Position numbers and translations under genes: made by a program
Part shown: piece after piece, positions 24,430 to 32,774 of the stretch
How positions within the stretch are numbered: the first letter of the stretch is position 1
Layout of the letters: each line of letters begins with the position of its first letter
The notes under the pieces: model-generated
Database searches by the model: none
The model's input: the letters and a program-made list of their open reading frames with translations, nothing else
What the model was told of the DNA's origin: nothing
Source: Bacillus_I endophytica_A
Lineage (GTDB): Bacteria > Bacillota > Bacilli > Bacillales > Bacillaceae_H
Direction: 5' to 3'
Assembly: GCF_026790145.1 (NCBI RefSeq)
Contig: NZ_JALAMS010000020.1
Span: forward strand, 62,001-126,000
Length of the DNA stretch: 64,000 bases

Positions 24430-25707
24430 ATGAATCACAACCCATTAGCTTACAGAATGCGCCCTTCTTCCATTGACGAAGTGATCGGACAAGAACAGCT
24501 TGTTGGAGAAGGGAAAATCATTCGTCGTATGGTTGAAGCAAATCAGCTTCGCTCCATGATTCTTTATGGCCCCCCTGGAACAGGGAAAACAACGATTGCT
24601 ACAGCAATAGCTCGAAGTACTAAAAAGCCATTTCGACAGCTTAATGCCGTTGTACACGCAAAAAAAGACCTAGCCATTGTAGCAGAAGAAGCTAAAATGT
24701 CTGGAAGTGTCATTTTACTTCTTGATGAAGTCCATAGACTTGATAAAGGAAAGCAAGATTATTTGCTTCCTTTTTTAGAGAACGGACAGATTATTTTAAT
24801 TGGAGCAACAACGAGCAATCCATATCATGCTATAAATCCAGCAATAAGAAGCCGCTGTCAAATCTTTGAGGTTACACCGCTTTCTTCACAAGAAATCAAA
24901 CTTGCCGTAACACGAGCAATTGAAGATAAAGAAAAAGGCCTTGGTAAAGAGAAAATTATAATTACTGATGAAGCATTGGAACATTTTTCAACAGCTTCAA
25001 ATGGTGATGTTCGAGCAACCCTTTCAGCACTTGAACTCGCTGCTCTCTCAACAAAACAAAATGAACAAGGAGAAATTGAAATTACCCTTGATGTTGCAGA
25101 AGAATGCCTTCAAAAAAAAGCGCTCGTTCACGATAAAGATGGTGACGCTCACTATGATGTTTTGTCTGCTTTTCAAAAATCCATTCGAGGCAGTGATGTA
25201 AACGCAGCTCTTCACTATCTTGCTCGCCTTATTGTGGCAGGTGATTTGGAAAGCTTAAACAGAAGATTGCTCGTTATTGCCTATGAAGATGTTGGACTTG
25301 CCAACCCACAGGCAGGAGCACGTACCCTTTCCGCCATTGAAGCATCTGAGCGGCTCGGTTTTCCAGAAGCACGCATTCCGCTTGCGAATGCTGTTGTTGA
25401 CTTGTGTCTTTCTCCTAAATCAAACTCAGCTTACAAAGCACTTGATAAGGCAATTGAGGATGTAAAAAACGGAAAAAGCGGGGAAATTCCTCTCCATCTA
25501 AAAGATGCGCATTATAAAGGAGCTGGAAAACTCGGCCGCGGCGTTGAATACAAGTATCCTCATGATGCTCAATCAGGTTGGGTAAATCAGCAATACTTGC
25601 CTGATTCACTTATTAGAGCACAGTATTATAAACCAAAGCATACCGGAAAATATGAGCAAGCTTTGAGCCAAGTGTATGCTAATATTAATAATAAAATAAA
25701 GAAGTAA
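24430..25707 (+). CDS. rarA: AAA+ replication-associated recombination protein RarA
   Basis: A 425-residue clamp-loader-like ATPase (RarA/MgsA/WRNIP1 family) that acts at stalled replication forks. It begins LAYRMRPSSIDEVIGQEQLVG, with Walker A GPPGTGKTT near residue 50, Walker B LLLDEVHRLDK, and sensor 1 GATTSNP. The C-terminal tetramerisation portion has VLSAFQKSIRGSDVNAALHY and the conserved LPDSL...YY tail. It is the YrvN orthologue next to tcdA and cymR, as in B. subtilis. Confidence 0.95.
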   Translation: MNHNPLAYRMRPSSIDEVIGQEQLVGEGKIIRRMVEANQLRSMILYGPPGTGKTTIATAIARSTKKPFRQLNAVVHAKKDLAIVAEEAKMSGSVILLLDEVHRLDKGKQDYLLPFLENGQIILIGATTSNPYHAINPAIRSRCQIFEVTPLSSQEIKLAVTRAIEDKEKGLGKEKIIITDEALEHFSTASNGDVRATLSALELAALSTKQNEQGEIEITLDVAEECLQKKALVHDKDGDAHYDVLSAFQKSIRGSDVNAALHYLARLIVAGDLESLNRRLLVIAYEDVGLANPQAGARTLSAIEASERLGFPEARIPLANAVVDLCLSPKSNSAYKALDKAIEDVKNGKSGEIPLHLKDAHYKGAGKLGRGVEYKYPHDAQSGWVNQQYLPDSLIRAQYYKPKHTGKYEQALSQVYANINNKIKK

Positions 25708-25720
25708 GAAGGAGATGAAT

Positions 25721-26575
25721 ATGAAAAGAAAGATAGCTGTTGTAACAGGTGCAAATTCTGGCATGGGGCTTTCAACAACAGTCGGTTTAGCAAAAGAAAA
25801 CATACATGTTGTAATGGCTTGTCGCAATCAACAGCGCGGAGAAGAAGCGCTTCGACTAGCAAAGGAAAAAAGCGGAGCTTCTCATATCGAACTTTTACTT
25901 TGTGATTTGGAAGACTTTGATAGTATATCCCACTTTGTCGAACAGTTTACAAACAAATGGGGAGTGCTAGATGTTCTTGTAAATAATGCTGGCGTTATTT
26001 CTCTGAAAAGAAAAGTAACAAAAGAAGGATATGAAGCACAGCTTGGTGTTAATCATCTTGGACATTTTCTGTTGACCCTTCTTCTTTTAGATTCTTTAAA
26101 AGCTGCTCAAAAAGCAAGGATTGTTAACGTCTCCTCTGGTGCCCATAAATGGGGACGAATTCACTTTGAAGATATGAATTTAGAAACTAATTACAGTGTT
26201 ATGAAAGGATACGGGCAATCTAAACTCGCCAATATCTTATTTACAAAAGAGCTAGCTAAACGTCTCTCACATACTGATATTACAGTAAATGCTCTTCACC
26301 CAGGAGCAGTGAGCACAAACTTAGGAATTAACCGCTCTACTGGATTTGGAAAAAGCGTTTATAAAGTATTAAATCCTTTCTTTCAATCTCCTGATAAAGG
26401 AGCAGAGACAGCTCTCTATCTTGCTAAAAGTGCTGAAGTTGATGACGTAACAGGAGGCTACTTTTATAAACAGAAACCTGCCCGTGTTTCAAAAAGAGCT
26501 AAAGATCCTTATCTAGCCCAGCTCCTTTGGGAGTGGAGTGAAGAAGAACTCTCTAAAAAAGGATATAAAAAATAA
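25721..26575 (+). CDS. Short-chain dehydrogenase/reductase (retinol dehydrogenase-like)
   Basis: A 284-residue NAD(P)-dependent oxidoreductase of the classical/extended SDR type. Visible elements are the nucleotide motif TGANSGMGLSTT, the NNAG motif (VNNAGVISL), catalytic serine in VNVSSGAHKWG, and YGQSK with the catalytic Tyr and Lys, then the HPGAVST segment. The closest resemblance is to WW-domain/retinol dehydrogenase-like proteins, but the substrate cannot be told. It begins 13 bases after rarA and is not part of the B. subtilis order here. The ATG at 25721 is preferred over 25715 because GGAG lies at 25711. Confidence 0.9.
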   Translation: MKRKIAVVTGANSGMGLSTTVGLAKENIHVVMACRNQQRGEEALRLAKEKSGASHIELLLCDLEDFDSISHFVEQFTNKWGVLDVLVNNAGVISLKRKVTKEGYEAQLGVNHLGHFLLTLLLLDSLKAAQKARIVNVSSGAHKWGRIHFEDMNLETNYSVMKGYGQSKLANILFTKELAKRLSHTDITVNALHPGAVSTNLGINRSTGFGKSVYKVLNPFFQSPDKGAETALYLAKSAEVDDVTGGYFYKQKPARVSKRAKDPYLAQLLWEWSEEELSKKGYKK

Positions 26576-26598
26576 GCCAGGGGTTCCCCTGGCTTATT
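26570..26598. terminator. Bidirectional terminator between the SDR gene and tcdA
   Basis: An 11-base-pair stem (AATAAGCCAGG / CCTGGCTTATT) spans the SDR stop codon and the tcdA stop codon. There is no long T-run on either strand, but the stem is stable and centrally placed between convergent genes. Confidence 0.75.
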
Positions 26599-27358
26599 CG
26601 TCACCAACACGCTTAATTTTAATATCTTTTAAAAGATCGTTAATAACATGTCCTCCCATAATGAGCCCTGCTACAGATGGAACAAAAGCATTTGAAGAAG
26701 GTGGCATTTGGGCCTTACGAATCTTCGCGTCTTCTTTTCCTACATATTTTTTCACTTCATCACGGATGACAATTGGTCTTTCGTCTGAAAAGACAACTTT
26801 AATCCCTTTATGAATTCGTTCTTTTCGTAAACGTGTGCGAATGACTTTTGCCATTGGGTCTGTATGTGTTTTTGAAATGTCTGCAATACGGAATCTTGTT
26901 GGATCTGTTTTATTTGCAGCTCCCATGCTTGAAATGATCGGAATGTTTCGTTTTAAGCACTCTTTCATAAGATGAATCTTATATGAAATGGTATCAGAGG
27001 CATCGATAACATAATCCAAATTATGAGCAAAAAACTCTTCGTATGTTTCCTCTGTATAAAACATTTTCAAACTCACGACTTCGCATTCTTTATTAATGTC
27101 GTGAATACGTGCCGCCATTAAGTCTACCTTTGGTTGCCCTACTGTTGACAAGAGCGCATGAATTTGGCGGTTAACGTTTGTAATGTCCACATCGTCCTTA
27201 TCCACAAGCACGATTTTTCCAACGCCTGTACGTGCTAGTGCTTCAGCTGCAAATGACCCAACGCCACCAACACCAAGCACAGCAACAGTACTGTTTTTTA
27301 ATGTTTCTAGTCCTTCTTTTCCAATTGCTAATTCATTACGAGAAAACTGGTGTAGCAT
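26594..27358 (-). CDS. tcdA: tRNA threonylcarbamoyladenosine dehydratase TcdA
   Basis: An E1-like ATP-dependent enzyme of 254 residues that cyclises t6A37 in tRNA to ct6A. It begins MLHQFSRNELAIGKEGLE and has the adenylation motif GVGGVGSFAAEALAR, VDKDDVDITNVNRQ, and DASDTISYK. It is the YrvM orthologue. A GTG at 27367 could extend it by three residues, but the ATG at 27358 matches homologues and has a better-spaced GGAG. It is one of several tRNA-modification genes in the window, and it lies directly downstream of 6S RNA. Confidence 0.95.
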   Translation of the reverse strand: MLHQFSRNELAIGKEGLETLKNSTVAVLGVGGVGSFAAEALARTGVGKIVLVDKDDVDITNVNRQIHALLSTVGQPKVDLMAARIHDINKECEVVSLKMFYTEETYEEFFAHNLDYVIDASDTISYKIHLMKECLKRNIPIISSMGAANKTDPTRFRIADISKTHTDPMAKVIRTRLRKERIHKGIKVVFSDERPIVIRDEVKKYVGKEDAKIRKAQMPPSSNAFVPSVAGLIMGGHVINDLLKDIKIKRVGDE

Positions 27359-27429
27359 GTATTTCACACTCCGTTATTTATATTAGTCAAGTTAGCAGTG
27401 TTATTATAACATCTTGTCTAATTCATGAG

Positions 27430-27460
27430 AAAACCCTATGCAACTAAATTGCATAGGGTT
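27430..27460 (-). terminator. Terminator of the 6S RNA gene
   Basis: A perfect 12-base-pair stem (AACCCTATGCAA / TTGCATAGGGTT) closes with a short loop and is followed on the minus strand by a short T-run. It lies at the 3' end of the 6S RNA. Confidence 0.8.
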
Positions 27461-27461
27461 G

Positions 27462-27665
27462 AATAGGTTAAGTTACATGTCCCAATCGTGCCGTCCTTAA
27501 GTTCCTAAGTTTTGAACCCGCTCTCGGCAGGTGGGTGCTCTGATCTAACCTTTGTACGTCCTTATGAAAGGCATGTACTCCAGTTAAAAACTTCAAGCTC
27601 CCTAATGTATAGCTGTTCGGTCAAAACAACAGGCAATGAGACGAACACATCAGGACTGTTAATGT
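27462..27665 (-). ncRNA. bsrA: 6S RNA (BsrA/6S-1 type)
   Basis: The region between aspS and tcdA has no open frame but carries blocks I recognise from Bacillus 6S-1 RNA, read on the minus strand: AGTCCTGATGTGTT at the 5' end, TTTTGACCGAACAGCT, GAGCTTGAAGTTTTTAACTG, GGAGTACATGCCTTTC, CCACCTGCCGAGAGCGGG and GGAACTTAAGGACGGCA. Its long rod shape mimics an open promoter and sequesters sigma-A RNA polymerase, mainly in stationary phase. The B. subtilis gene lies at the same place. Ends are estimated from the promoter and terminator. Confidence 0.92.
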
Positions 27666-27671
27666 ATTAGT

Positions 27672-27700
27672 ATAGTATCACATAGAATGACCCTTTGCAA
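27672..27700 (-). promoter_or_regulatory. Sigma-A promoter of 6S RNA
   Basis: TTGCAA (27695-27700) and TACTAT (27672-27677) on the minus strand are separated by 17 bases. Transcription would start near 27665, just before the conserved 5' block of the RNA. Confidence 0.65.
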
Positions 27701-27717
27701 GAGTTGACGCTCGCAAA

Positions 27718-29490
27718 TTAGTCTTCTTTTTTAGCGGTACTTTTTAACGATAATTCCTCAAGCTGTGCTTCATTGACAGGTCCTGGAGCATTTGTTAATG
27801 GACAGCTTGCACTTGTTGTTTTCGGGAAAGCAATTGTATCACGCAAGTTTGTACGTCCTGCTAGAAGCATAACAAGGCGATCAAGACCAAGTGCAATTCC
27901 ACCATGTGGAGGTGTTCCATATTCGAAAGCTTCCATCAAGAAACCGAACTGTTCTTGTGCATCTTCTTCTTTCATTCCAAGTGCCTTGAACATCTTCTCT
28001 TGAATATCTCGTTCATAAATTCGAAGTGATCCTCCGCCAAGCTCATATCCATTTAGAACAAGGTCATATGCTTGTGCTTTTACTTCTTCAGGAGCTGTTT
28101 CAAGTTTCTCCACGTCTTCACGAACAGGCATTGTAAATGGATGATGCGCTGCAAAATAGCGTCCTTCTTCATCATCATACTCAAGAAGTGGCCAATCTGT
28201 TACCCAAAGGAAATTAAATTTGCTTTCATCAATAAGCTCAAGGTCTTTTCCTAGTTTTAGACGGAGAGCACCGAGTGCACTTGCAACAACAGATGATTTG
28301 TCAGCGACAAACAGCAATAAATCTCCTTGTTCTGCTTCAGCTAGTTTGATAATTTGTTCTTTTTCTTCATCACTGAAGAATTTAGCAATTGGCCCTTTAA
28401 TTTCATCTTCTACTTTTAGCCATGCAAGACCTTTTGCACCATAGCGAGCTGCATACTCTGTTAAGCCATCAATGTCTTTACGAGAATATTTAGAAGCTGC
28501 TCCTTTTACATTAAGAGCTTTTACAGCTCCACCATTTTCAATTGCACTCTTAAATACTTTAAAACCACAATCTGCAGCAAGCTCACCCATATTAATGAAC
28601 TCCATCTCAAAGCGCGTATCAGGTTTGTCAGAACCAAAACGATTCATTGCTTCTTCATATGAAAGACGAGGGAATGGTGTTGGAATATCAAGTCCTTTTA
28701 CTTCCTTCATCACTTTCTTCATCATTTGTTCACCAAGTTCGATAATGTCGTTGATTTCTAGGAATGACATTTCAATATCCACTTGTGTGAATTCTGGCTG
28801 ACGATCTGCACGTAAGTCTTCATCTCGGAAACAGCGCGCAATTTGGTAATAGCGTTCAATGCCGCCAACCATTAGAAGCTGTTTAAAAAGCTGTGGAGAC
28901 TGTGGCAGTGCATAAAATTCACCAGGATGCACGCGACTTGGAACAAGGTAGCTTCGCGCTCCTTCAGGTGTATCATTTGTAAGCATTGGTGTTTCAACAT
29001 CTAAGAAACCTTGATCATCTAAAAATGAACGTATAGCTTTTGTTGTTTGATGACGCATTTTGAACGTTTCAAACATAACAGGACGACGAAGGTCTAAATA
29101 ACGATATTTTAATCGAACATCTTCTGAAACTTCCACTTTGTTATCAATTGCAAAAGGAGGTGTTTTAGATTTGTTAATAACTTCAACATTTTGAACGTGA
29201 ACTTCGATTTTTCCTGTTGCAAGGTTCTCGTTTACTGTATTGGCTGCACGTGCAACAACTTCACCTTCTACATGTAGGACAAACTCGCTTCGGATGCCTT
29301 CAGCCGTTTGAAGCGCTTCTTTCGAAAGATCTGGATTAAATACAACTTGTACAATCCCCGTGCGGTCGCGTAAATCAATAAAAATTAGCCCGCCTAAGTC
29401 ACGGCGCGTTTGTACCCAACCTTTTAAGTGTACTTTTTCGCCAATAGCTTTTTCAGTTACTTCTCCGCAAAAGTATGATCTTTTTGTCAT
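27718..29490 (-). CDS. aspS: Aspartyl-tRNA synthetase
   Basis: A 590-residue class IIb synthetase. The N-terminal OB-fold anticodon domain (GEVTEKAIGEKVHLKGWVQ, LGGLIFIDLRDRTGIVQVV) leads into the catalytic core with motif 1, the motif 2 loop (CFRDEDLRADRQPEFTQVD), a large bacterial GAD insertion, and motif 3 (GGIALGLDRLVMLLAG). It lies 11 bases after hisS and shares its T-box leader, as in B. subtilis. Whether it is discriminating or also charges tRNA-Asn cannot be told here. Confidence 0.97.
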   Translation of the reverse strand: MTKRSYFCGEVTEKAIGEKVHLKGWVQTRRDLGGLIFIDLRDRTGIVQVVFNPDLSKEALQTAEGIRSEFVLHVEGEVVARAANTVNENLATGKIEVHVQNVEVINKSKTPPFAIDNKVEVSEDVRLKYRYLDLRRPVMFETFKMRHQTTKAIRSFLDDQGFLDVETPMLTNDTPEGARSYLVPSRVHPGEFYALPQSPQLFKQLLMVGGIERYYQIARCFRDEDLRADRQPEFTQVDIEMSFLEINDIIELGEQMMKKVMKEVKGLDIPTPFPRLSYEEAMNRFGSDKPDTRFEMEFINMGELAADCGFKVFKSAIENGGAVKALNVKGAASKYSRKDIDGLTEYAARYGAKGLAWLKVEDEIKGPIAKFFSDEEKEQIIKLAEAEQGDLLLFVADKSSVVASALGALRLKLGKDLELIDESKFNFLWVTDWPLLEYDDEEGRYFAAHHPFTMPVREDVEKLETAPEEVKAQAYDLVLNGYELGGGSLRIYERDIQEKMFKALGMKEEDAQEQFGFLMEAFEYGTPPHGGIALGLDRLVMLLAGRTNLRDTIAFPKTTSASCPLTNAPGPVNEAQLEELSLKSTAKKED

Positions 29491-29501
29491 CTTAATTCCC
29501 C

Positions 29502-30773
29502 CTATAATAATTTTTCTTTCACATATGAAACAAATGACGAAAGCGAAACTTCTTCTTGTTCACCTGTTTCCATGTTCTTTACATTGATAACATTTTGCTC
29601 AAGCTCATCATCTCCAAGGACTGCAACATATTTTGCACTAAGTCGATCAGCTGCTTTAAATTGTGCTTTTACTTTTTTATCTTGATAGTCTTTCTCCGCT
29701 GCAACTCCGCTTAGGCGAAGATCATTTACAAGTGAAACAGACTTATCTTTTGCTTTATCGCCAAGTGTAACAACGTAGCAGTCAATACCTTGCTCGATTG
29801 GAAGCTCAACAGATTCTGCTTCAAGAGCTGCTAGAAGACGCTCAATACTTAGGGCAAATCCAATCCCAGGAGCTTCAGGTCCCCCAATTTGCTCGGATAA
29901 ACCGTTGTAACGACCTCCTCCACATAGCGTTGTAATAGCGCCAAAGCCTTCTGCTTCGCTCATTACTTCAAATGCTGTGTGATTGTAATAGTCCAGGCCT
30001 CTAACAAGATTTGCATCTACCTCAAACGGAATATGTAAGTCTGTTAAGTATTGCTGTACCTTTTCAAAATATTCTTTTGAGTAATCATTTAGATAATCAA
30101 GAATAGATGGAGCTGTCTTCATAAGCTCATGATTGCGATCTTTCTTACAATCAAGAATACGAAGTGGGTTTGTTTCAAGACGATTTTGACAGTCTGAACA
30201 AAACTCGTTAATTCTTGGTTTGAAGTGATTAATAAGCGCATCTCTATGAGCCATTCTACTTTCTGTATCTCCAAGGCTATTTAAAACAAGCTTCAGTTTC
30301 TTCAATCCAAGCGATTGATAGAAATTCATCACAAGCGACAATACTTCTGCATCAATGCTTGGATCATTGCTTCCGATTGCTTCTACTCCAAACTGAACGA
30401 ACTGACGGAAACGACCTGCCTGTGGACGCTCATAGCGAAACATTGGACCAGTATAGAAAAGTTTAATAGGTTGTGTTGGATTTCCAAACATTTTGTTCTC
30501 TACAAATGAACGTACAACAGCTGCTGTACCTTCTGGTCTTAGCGTAATGCTGCGCCCACCTCTGTCTTCAAACGTATACATTTCTTTTTGAACAACATCT
30601 GTTGTATCCCCTACTCCGCGTTTAAACAATTCTGTATGTTCAAACATTGGCGTGCGAATTTCTTGATAACGAAACGCACGGCAAATTTCTCTTGCTTTCT
30701 GTTCAATATACTGCCATTTCTCAACTGTTCCTGGCAAAATATCTTGGGTTCCTCTTGGGATATCAATGCTCAT
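29502..30773 (-). CDS. hisS: Histidyl-tRNA synthetase
   Basis: A 423-residue class IIa synthetase. It begins with IPRGTQDILPG, has motif 2 (FRYERPQAGRFRQFVQFGVE), the HisA segments LVRGLDYYNHTAFE and GGGRYNGL, motif 3 (GIGFALSIERLL), and the C-terminal anticodon-binding domain. It is the first gene of the hisS-aspS operon and sits 3' of a T-box leader. GGAGG 6 to 10 bases before the ATG is the ribosome site. Confidence 0.97.
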   Translation of the reverse strand: MSIDIPRGTQDILPGTVEKWQYIEQKAREICRAFRYQEIRTPMFEHTELFKRGVGDTTDVVQKEMYTFEDRGGRSITLRPEGTAAVVRSFVENKMFGNPTQPIKLFYTGPMFRYERPQAGRFRQFVQFGVEAIGSNDPSIDAEVLSLVMNFYQSLGLKKLKLVLNSLGDTESRMAHRDALINHFKPRINEFCSDCQNRLETNPLRILDCKKDRNHELMKTAPSILDYLNDYSKEYFEKVQQYLTDLHIPFEVDANLVRGLDYYNHTAFEVMSEAEGFGAITTLCGGGRYNGLSEQIGGPEAPGIGFALSIERLLAALEAESVELPIEQGIDCYVVTLGDKAKDKSVSLVNDLRLSGVAAEKDYQDKKVKAQFKAADRLSAKYVAVLGDDELEQNVINVKNMETGEQEEVSLSSFVSYVKEKLL

Positions 30774-30800
30774 TTTTGTTCCTCCTTTATAAAATCCATA

Positions 30801-31023
30801 AAAAAAATACCTTCAACCCCCTACATATATGTAGGGACGAAAGTATTTTCGTGGTACCACCCTAGTTGAAGCCATATTGGGCTCCCACTCTATTTTATAA
30901 CGCAAAAATTATGCGTTCATCTCCTACTAAGAATAACTCTTTTCAAAGTGAAACCTCAGAAGTGTTCGTTCACTATACAGCAAGTAAAAATGCTTTCAGC
31001 CCAAGGCATTTTCTCTCTTTTCT
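30801..31023 (-). promoter_or_regulatory. T-box riboswitch leader of hisS-aspS
   Basis: On the minus strand the leader carries the T-box sequence AGGGTGGTACCACG (30850-30863), followed by a terminator whose 9-base-pair stem (CCCTACATA / TATGTAGGG) and T7 run lie at 30802-30836. Stem I elements are upstream. By context it senses tRNA-His and/or tRNA-Asp; the specifier codon was not resolved by eye. When the tRNA is uncharged the antiterminator forms and the operon is read. Confidence 0.9.
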
Positions 31024-31029
31024 TGTGGG

Positions 31030-31059
31030 ATTATAGCTACTTTTCTCCATCAACGGCAA
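31030..31059 (-). promoter_or_regulatory. Sigma-A promoter of hisS-aspS
   Basis: TTGCCG (31054-31059) and a consensus TATAAT (31030-31035) on the minus strand are 18 bases apart. They place the start of the T-box leader near 31023. Confidence 0.7.
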
Positions 31060-31141
31060 TATATAATATTGTTTTTTCGTAAACTAGCAATTGTCTTCTA
31101 TATTACGAAGGAACAGGAAGATTGTCAAGAACCTTTCAATT

Positions 31142-31309
31142 TTATGAGCGCTCTAAATGGCTTTTTAACTTCTGAATTTCTCGTGGTGTGACCCCAAACT
31201 CCATTCCTACGTAAAGTGGGTTATTTTCAAGTGATTTCTCATGATAATTAATATCGTGTAATGACTGATGATATCCAAACTTCCGCTCTCCATGTTCGCT
31301 AAATTTCAT
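31142..31309 (-). CDS. Conserved 55-residue protein in the yrzK position
   Basis: A short open frame upstream of the hisS T-box promoter. It encodes a hydrophilic protein (MKFSEHGERKFGYHQSLHDI at the start, then YVGMEFGVTPREIQKLKSHL). The C-terminal part resembles a single helix-turn-helix or anti-sigma-like segment, but it is too short to assign. AGAGGGG lies 4 bases before the ATG. In B. subtilis an uncharacterised small gene, yrzK, occupies the equivalent place between the amidase and hisS; I infer equivalence from position only. Confidence 0.65.
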   Translation of the reverse strand: MKFSEHGERKFGYHQSLHDINYHEKSLENNPLYVGMEFGVTPREIQKLKSHLERS

Positions 31310-31424
31310 CAAACCCCTCTTTTCTATGTCGAATAAATACTCTTTCTATTTTTCCTTTTTTAACAGGAATTTATACAAATGAAAAGAATATGATGTGGAG
31401 TTTAAAAAATGGAGGCGTGTTTGA

Positions 31425-32291
31425 TTGAGTAAATTAAGACGACTGTTTCTTTTAGCCCTTATTCTTGGCTTTTGCTCCTTGACGCTAAACGTTGAAAAGC
31501 CAATTGAGGCACAAAGTGAGTTTTTAACAGTTAATGCAAGTACACTTAACGTTCGAAGTGGACCAAGCACAGATCATTCCATTGTAACTGTTGTTCACAA
31601 TGGAGATATCTTATCACTTATTAAACGTGATATAAGCTGGTCGTACGTTCAACTTTTGAATGGAAAGAAAGGATGGGTATCAAATGTTTATTTAAAAGAA
31701 ATGACACCTCTTCTTGACGGGAAAGCTCAAGCATCAACATCACCCACTATTCCGTATGACGCTCTTTCAGGTAAAACCATTATTATCGATCCTGGTCATG
31801 GCGGAGATGACAGAGGAACAACAGGGAAATTTGGAACATATGAAAAAACGCTTAATCTCAACACAGCTCTTCTTTTAAAACAGACACTTGAAACTCATGG
31901 GGCCCATGTTATTCTAACTAGAACAAGTGACAAAACAGTATCTTTAAAAGAACGCGTTGCTTTAGCTAATCGAAATGAAGCAGACTTATTTGTTAGTCTG
32001 CACTACAATAGCCATAAGAATCCTTCTATTAACGGGCTTATTACGTACTATTATGAAAGTCCAAGTGCAGCTCATACAATCCATGAAGGGATTGTAAAAA
32101 ATTCCCCATTAAAAGATGGAAAGACACGCTTTGGTGATTACTTTGTACTTCGAGAAAATGAGCAACCTTCCATTCTCCTTGAACTCGGCTTTTTGAGTAA
32201 TGGAAAAGAAGAAGAAACGATTACTTCCTCTGATTTTCAAAGAAAAATGGCCTCCTCTATTTCAGAAGGACTAGCAGCTTATTTTCATTAA
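31425..32291 (+). CDS. N-acetylmuramoyl-L-alanine amidase, LytH/YrvJ-like
   Basis: A secreted or membrane-anchored cell wall hydrolase of 288 residues. It starts with a signal sequence (about residues 1-27), followed by one SH3b domain (TVNASTLNVRSGPSTDHS, KKGWVSNVYLK) and an Amidase_3 catalytic domain. Zinc ligands and the catalytic glutamate are visible in IIDPGHGGDDRG, YEKTLNLNTALL, SLHYNSH and SILLELGFLSN. The start is a TTG with GGAGG 9 bases upstream. B. subtilis YrvJ is larger with more SH3 repeats, so this one is a compact version, similar in form to LytH. Confidence 0.9.
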   Translation: MSKLRRLFLLALILGFCSLTLNVEKPIEAQSEFLTVNASTLNVRSGPSTDHSIVTVVHNGDILSLIKRDISWSYVQLLNGKKGWVSNVYLKEMTPLLDGKAQASTSPTIPYDALSGKTIIIDPGHGGDDRGTTGKFGTYEKTLNLNTALLLKQTLETHGAHVILTRTSDKTVSLKERVALANRNEADLFVSLHYNSHKNPSINGLITYYYESPSAAHTIHEGIVKNSPLKDGKTRFGDYFVLRENEQPSILLELGFLSNGKEEETITSSDFQRKMASSISEGLAAYFH

Positions 32292-32326
32292 AAAAGACAA
32301 ATAGGATTTTTCCTATTTGTCTTTAC
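32292..32326. terminator. Bidirectional terminator between the amidase gene and dtd
   Basis: A 14-base-pair stem (AAAGACAAATAGGA / TCCTATTTGTCTTT) with a 4-base loop lies between the convergent stop codons and overlaps the 3' end of dtd. Confidence 0.85.
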
Positions 32327-32759
32327 TTTCTAAAATAAGTGTTACAGGTCCATCATTTGTAAATGAAACGTCCATCATTGCTCCAAACGTTCCCGTTTCT
32401 ACAATGATTCCTTTTTCTCTAAGTGCTCCATTAAACTTTTCATAAAGAAGTTCAGCTTTGTCTGGTTTAGCCGCTCCCATAAAGTTTGGACGACGACCTT
32501 TTCGACAATCGCCGTAGAGTGTAAACTGCGAAACAGATAAAATAGCTCCTTCAACATCTAAAAGCGATAAATTCATTTTTTCACTTTCATCTTCAAAAAT
32601 ACGAAGGTTAGGAATTTTTTCAGCTAAGTACTTTACGTCTTCTTCTGTATCTTCATGTGTAACACCAACTAAAAGAACAAGTCCTTTACTTATTGCTCCA
32701 ACTGTCGCACCTTCTACTGTTACTTTAGCATCTTTTGCTCGTTGTAATACTACTTTCAT
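32313..32759 (-). CDS. dtd: D-aminoacyl-tRNA deacylase
   Basis: Hydrolyses D-amino acids (and glycine mischarged on tRNA-Ala) from tRNA, protecting translation. The 148-residue protein has the two active-site motifs of the Dtd family, SQFTLYGDCRKGRRPNF and FTNDGPVTLIL. It starts MKVVLQRAKDAKVTVEG, the standard opening. It lies 15 bases after relA and is its operon partner in most Bacillus. The proofreading role complements the nearby AlaS editing. Confidence 0.96.
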   Translation of the reverse strand: MKVVLQRAKDAKVTVEGATVGAISKGLVLLVGVTHEDTEEDVKYLAEKIPNLRIFEDESEKMNLSLLDVEGAILSVSQFTLYGDCRKGRRPNFMGAAKPDKAELLYEKFNGALREKGIIVETGTFGAMMDVSFTNDGPVTLILESKDK

Positions 32760-32774
32760 CCCGAAACTCCTTGT

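Noticed and set aside
27462..27665. Possible tmRNA or SRP RNA between aspS and tcdA
   Set aside because: No tag-peptide frame or Alu-type element is present. The conserved blocks match 6S RNA.
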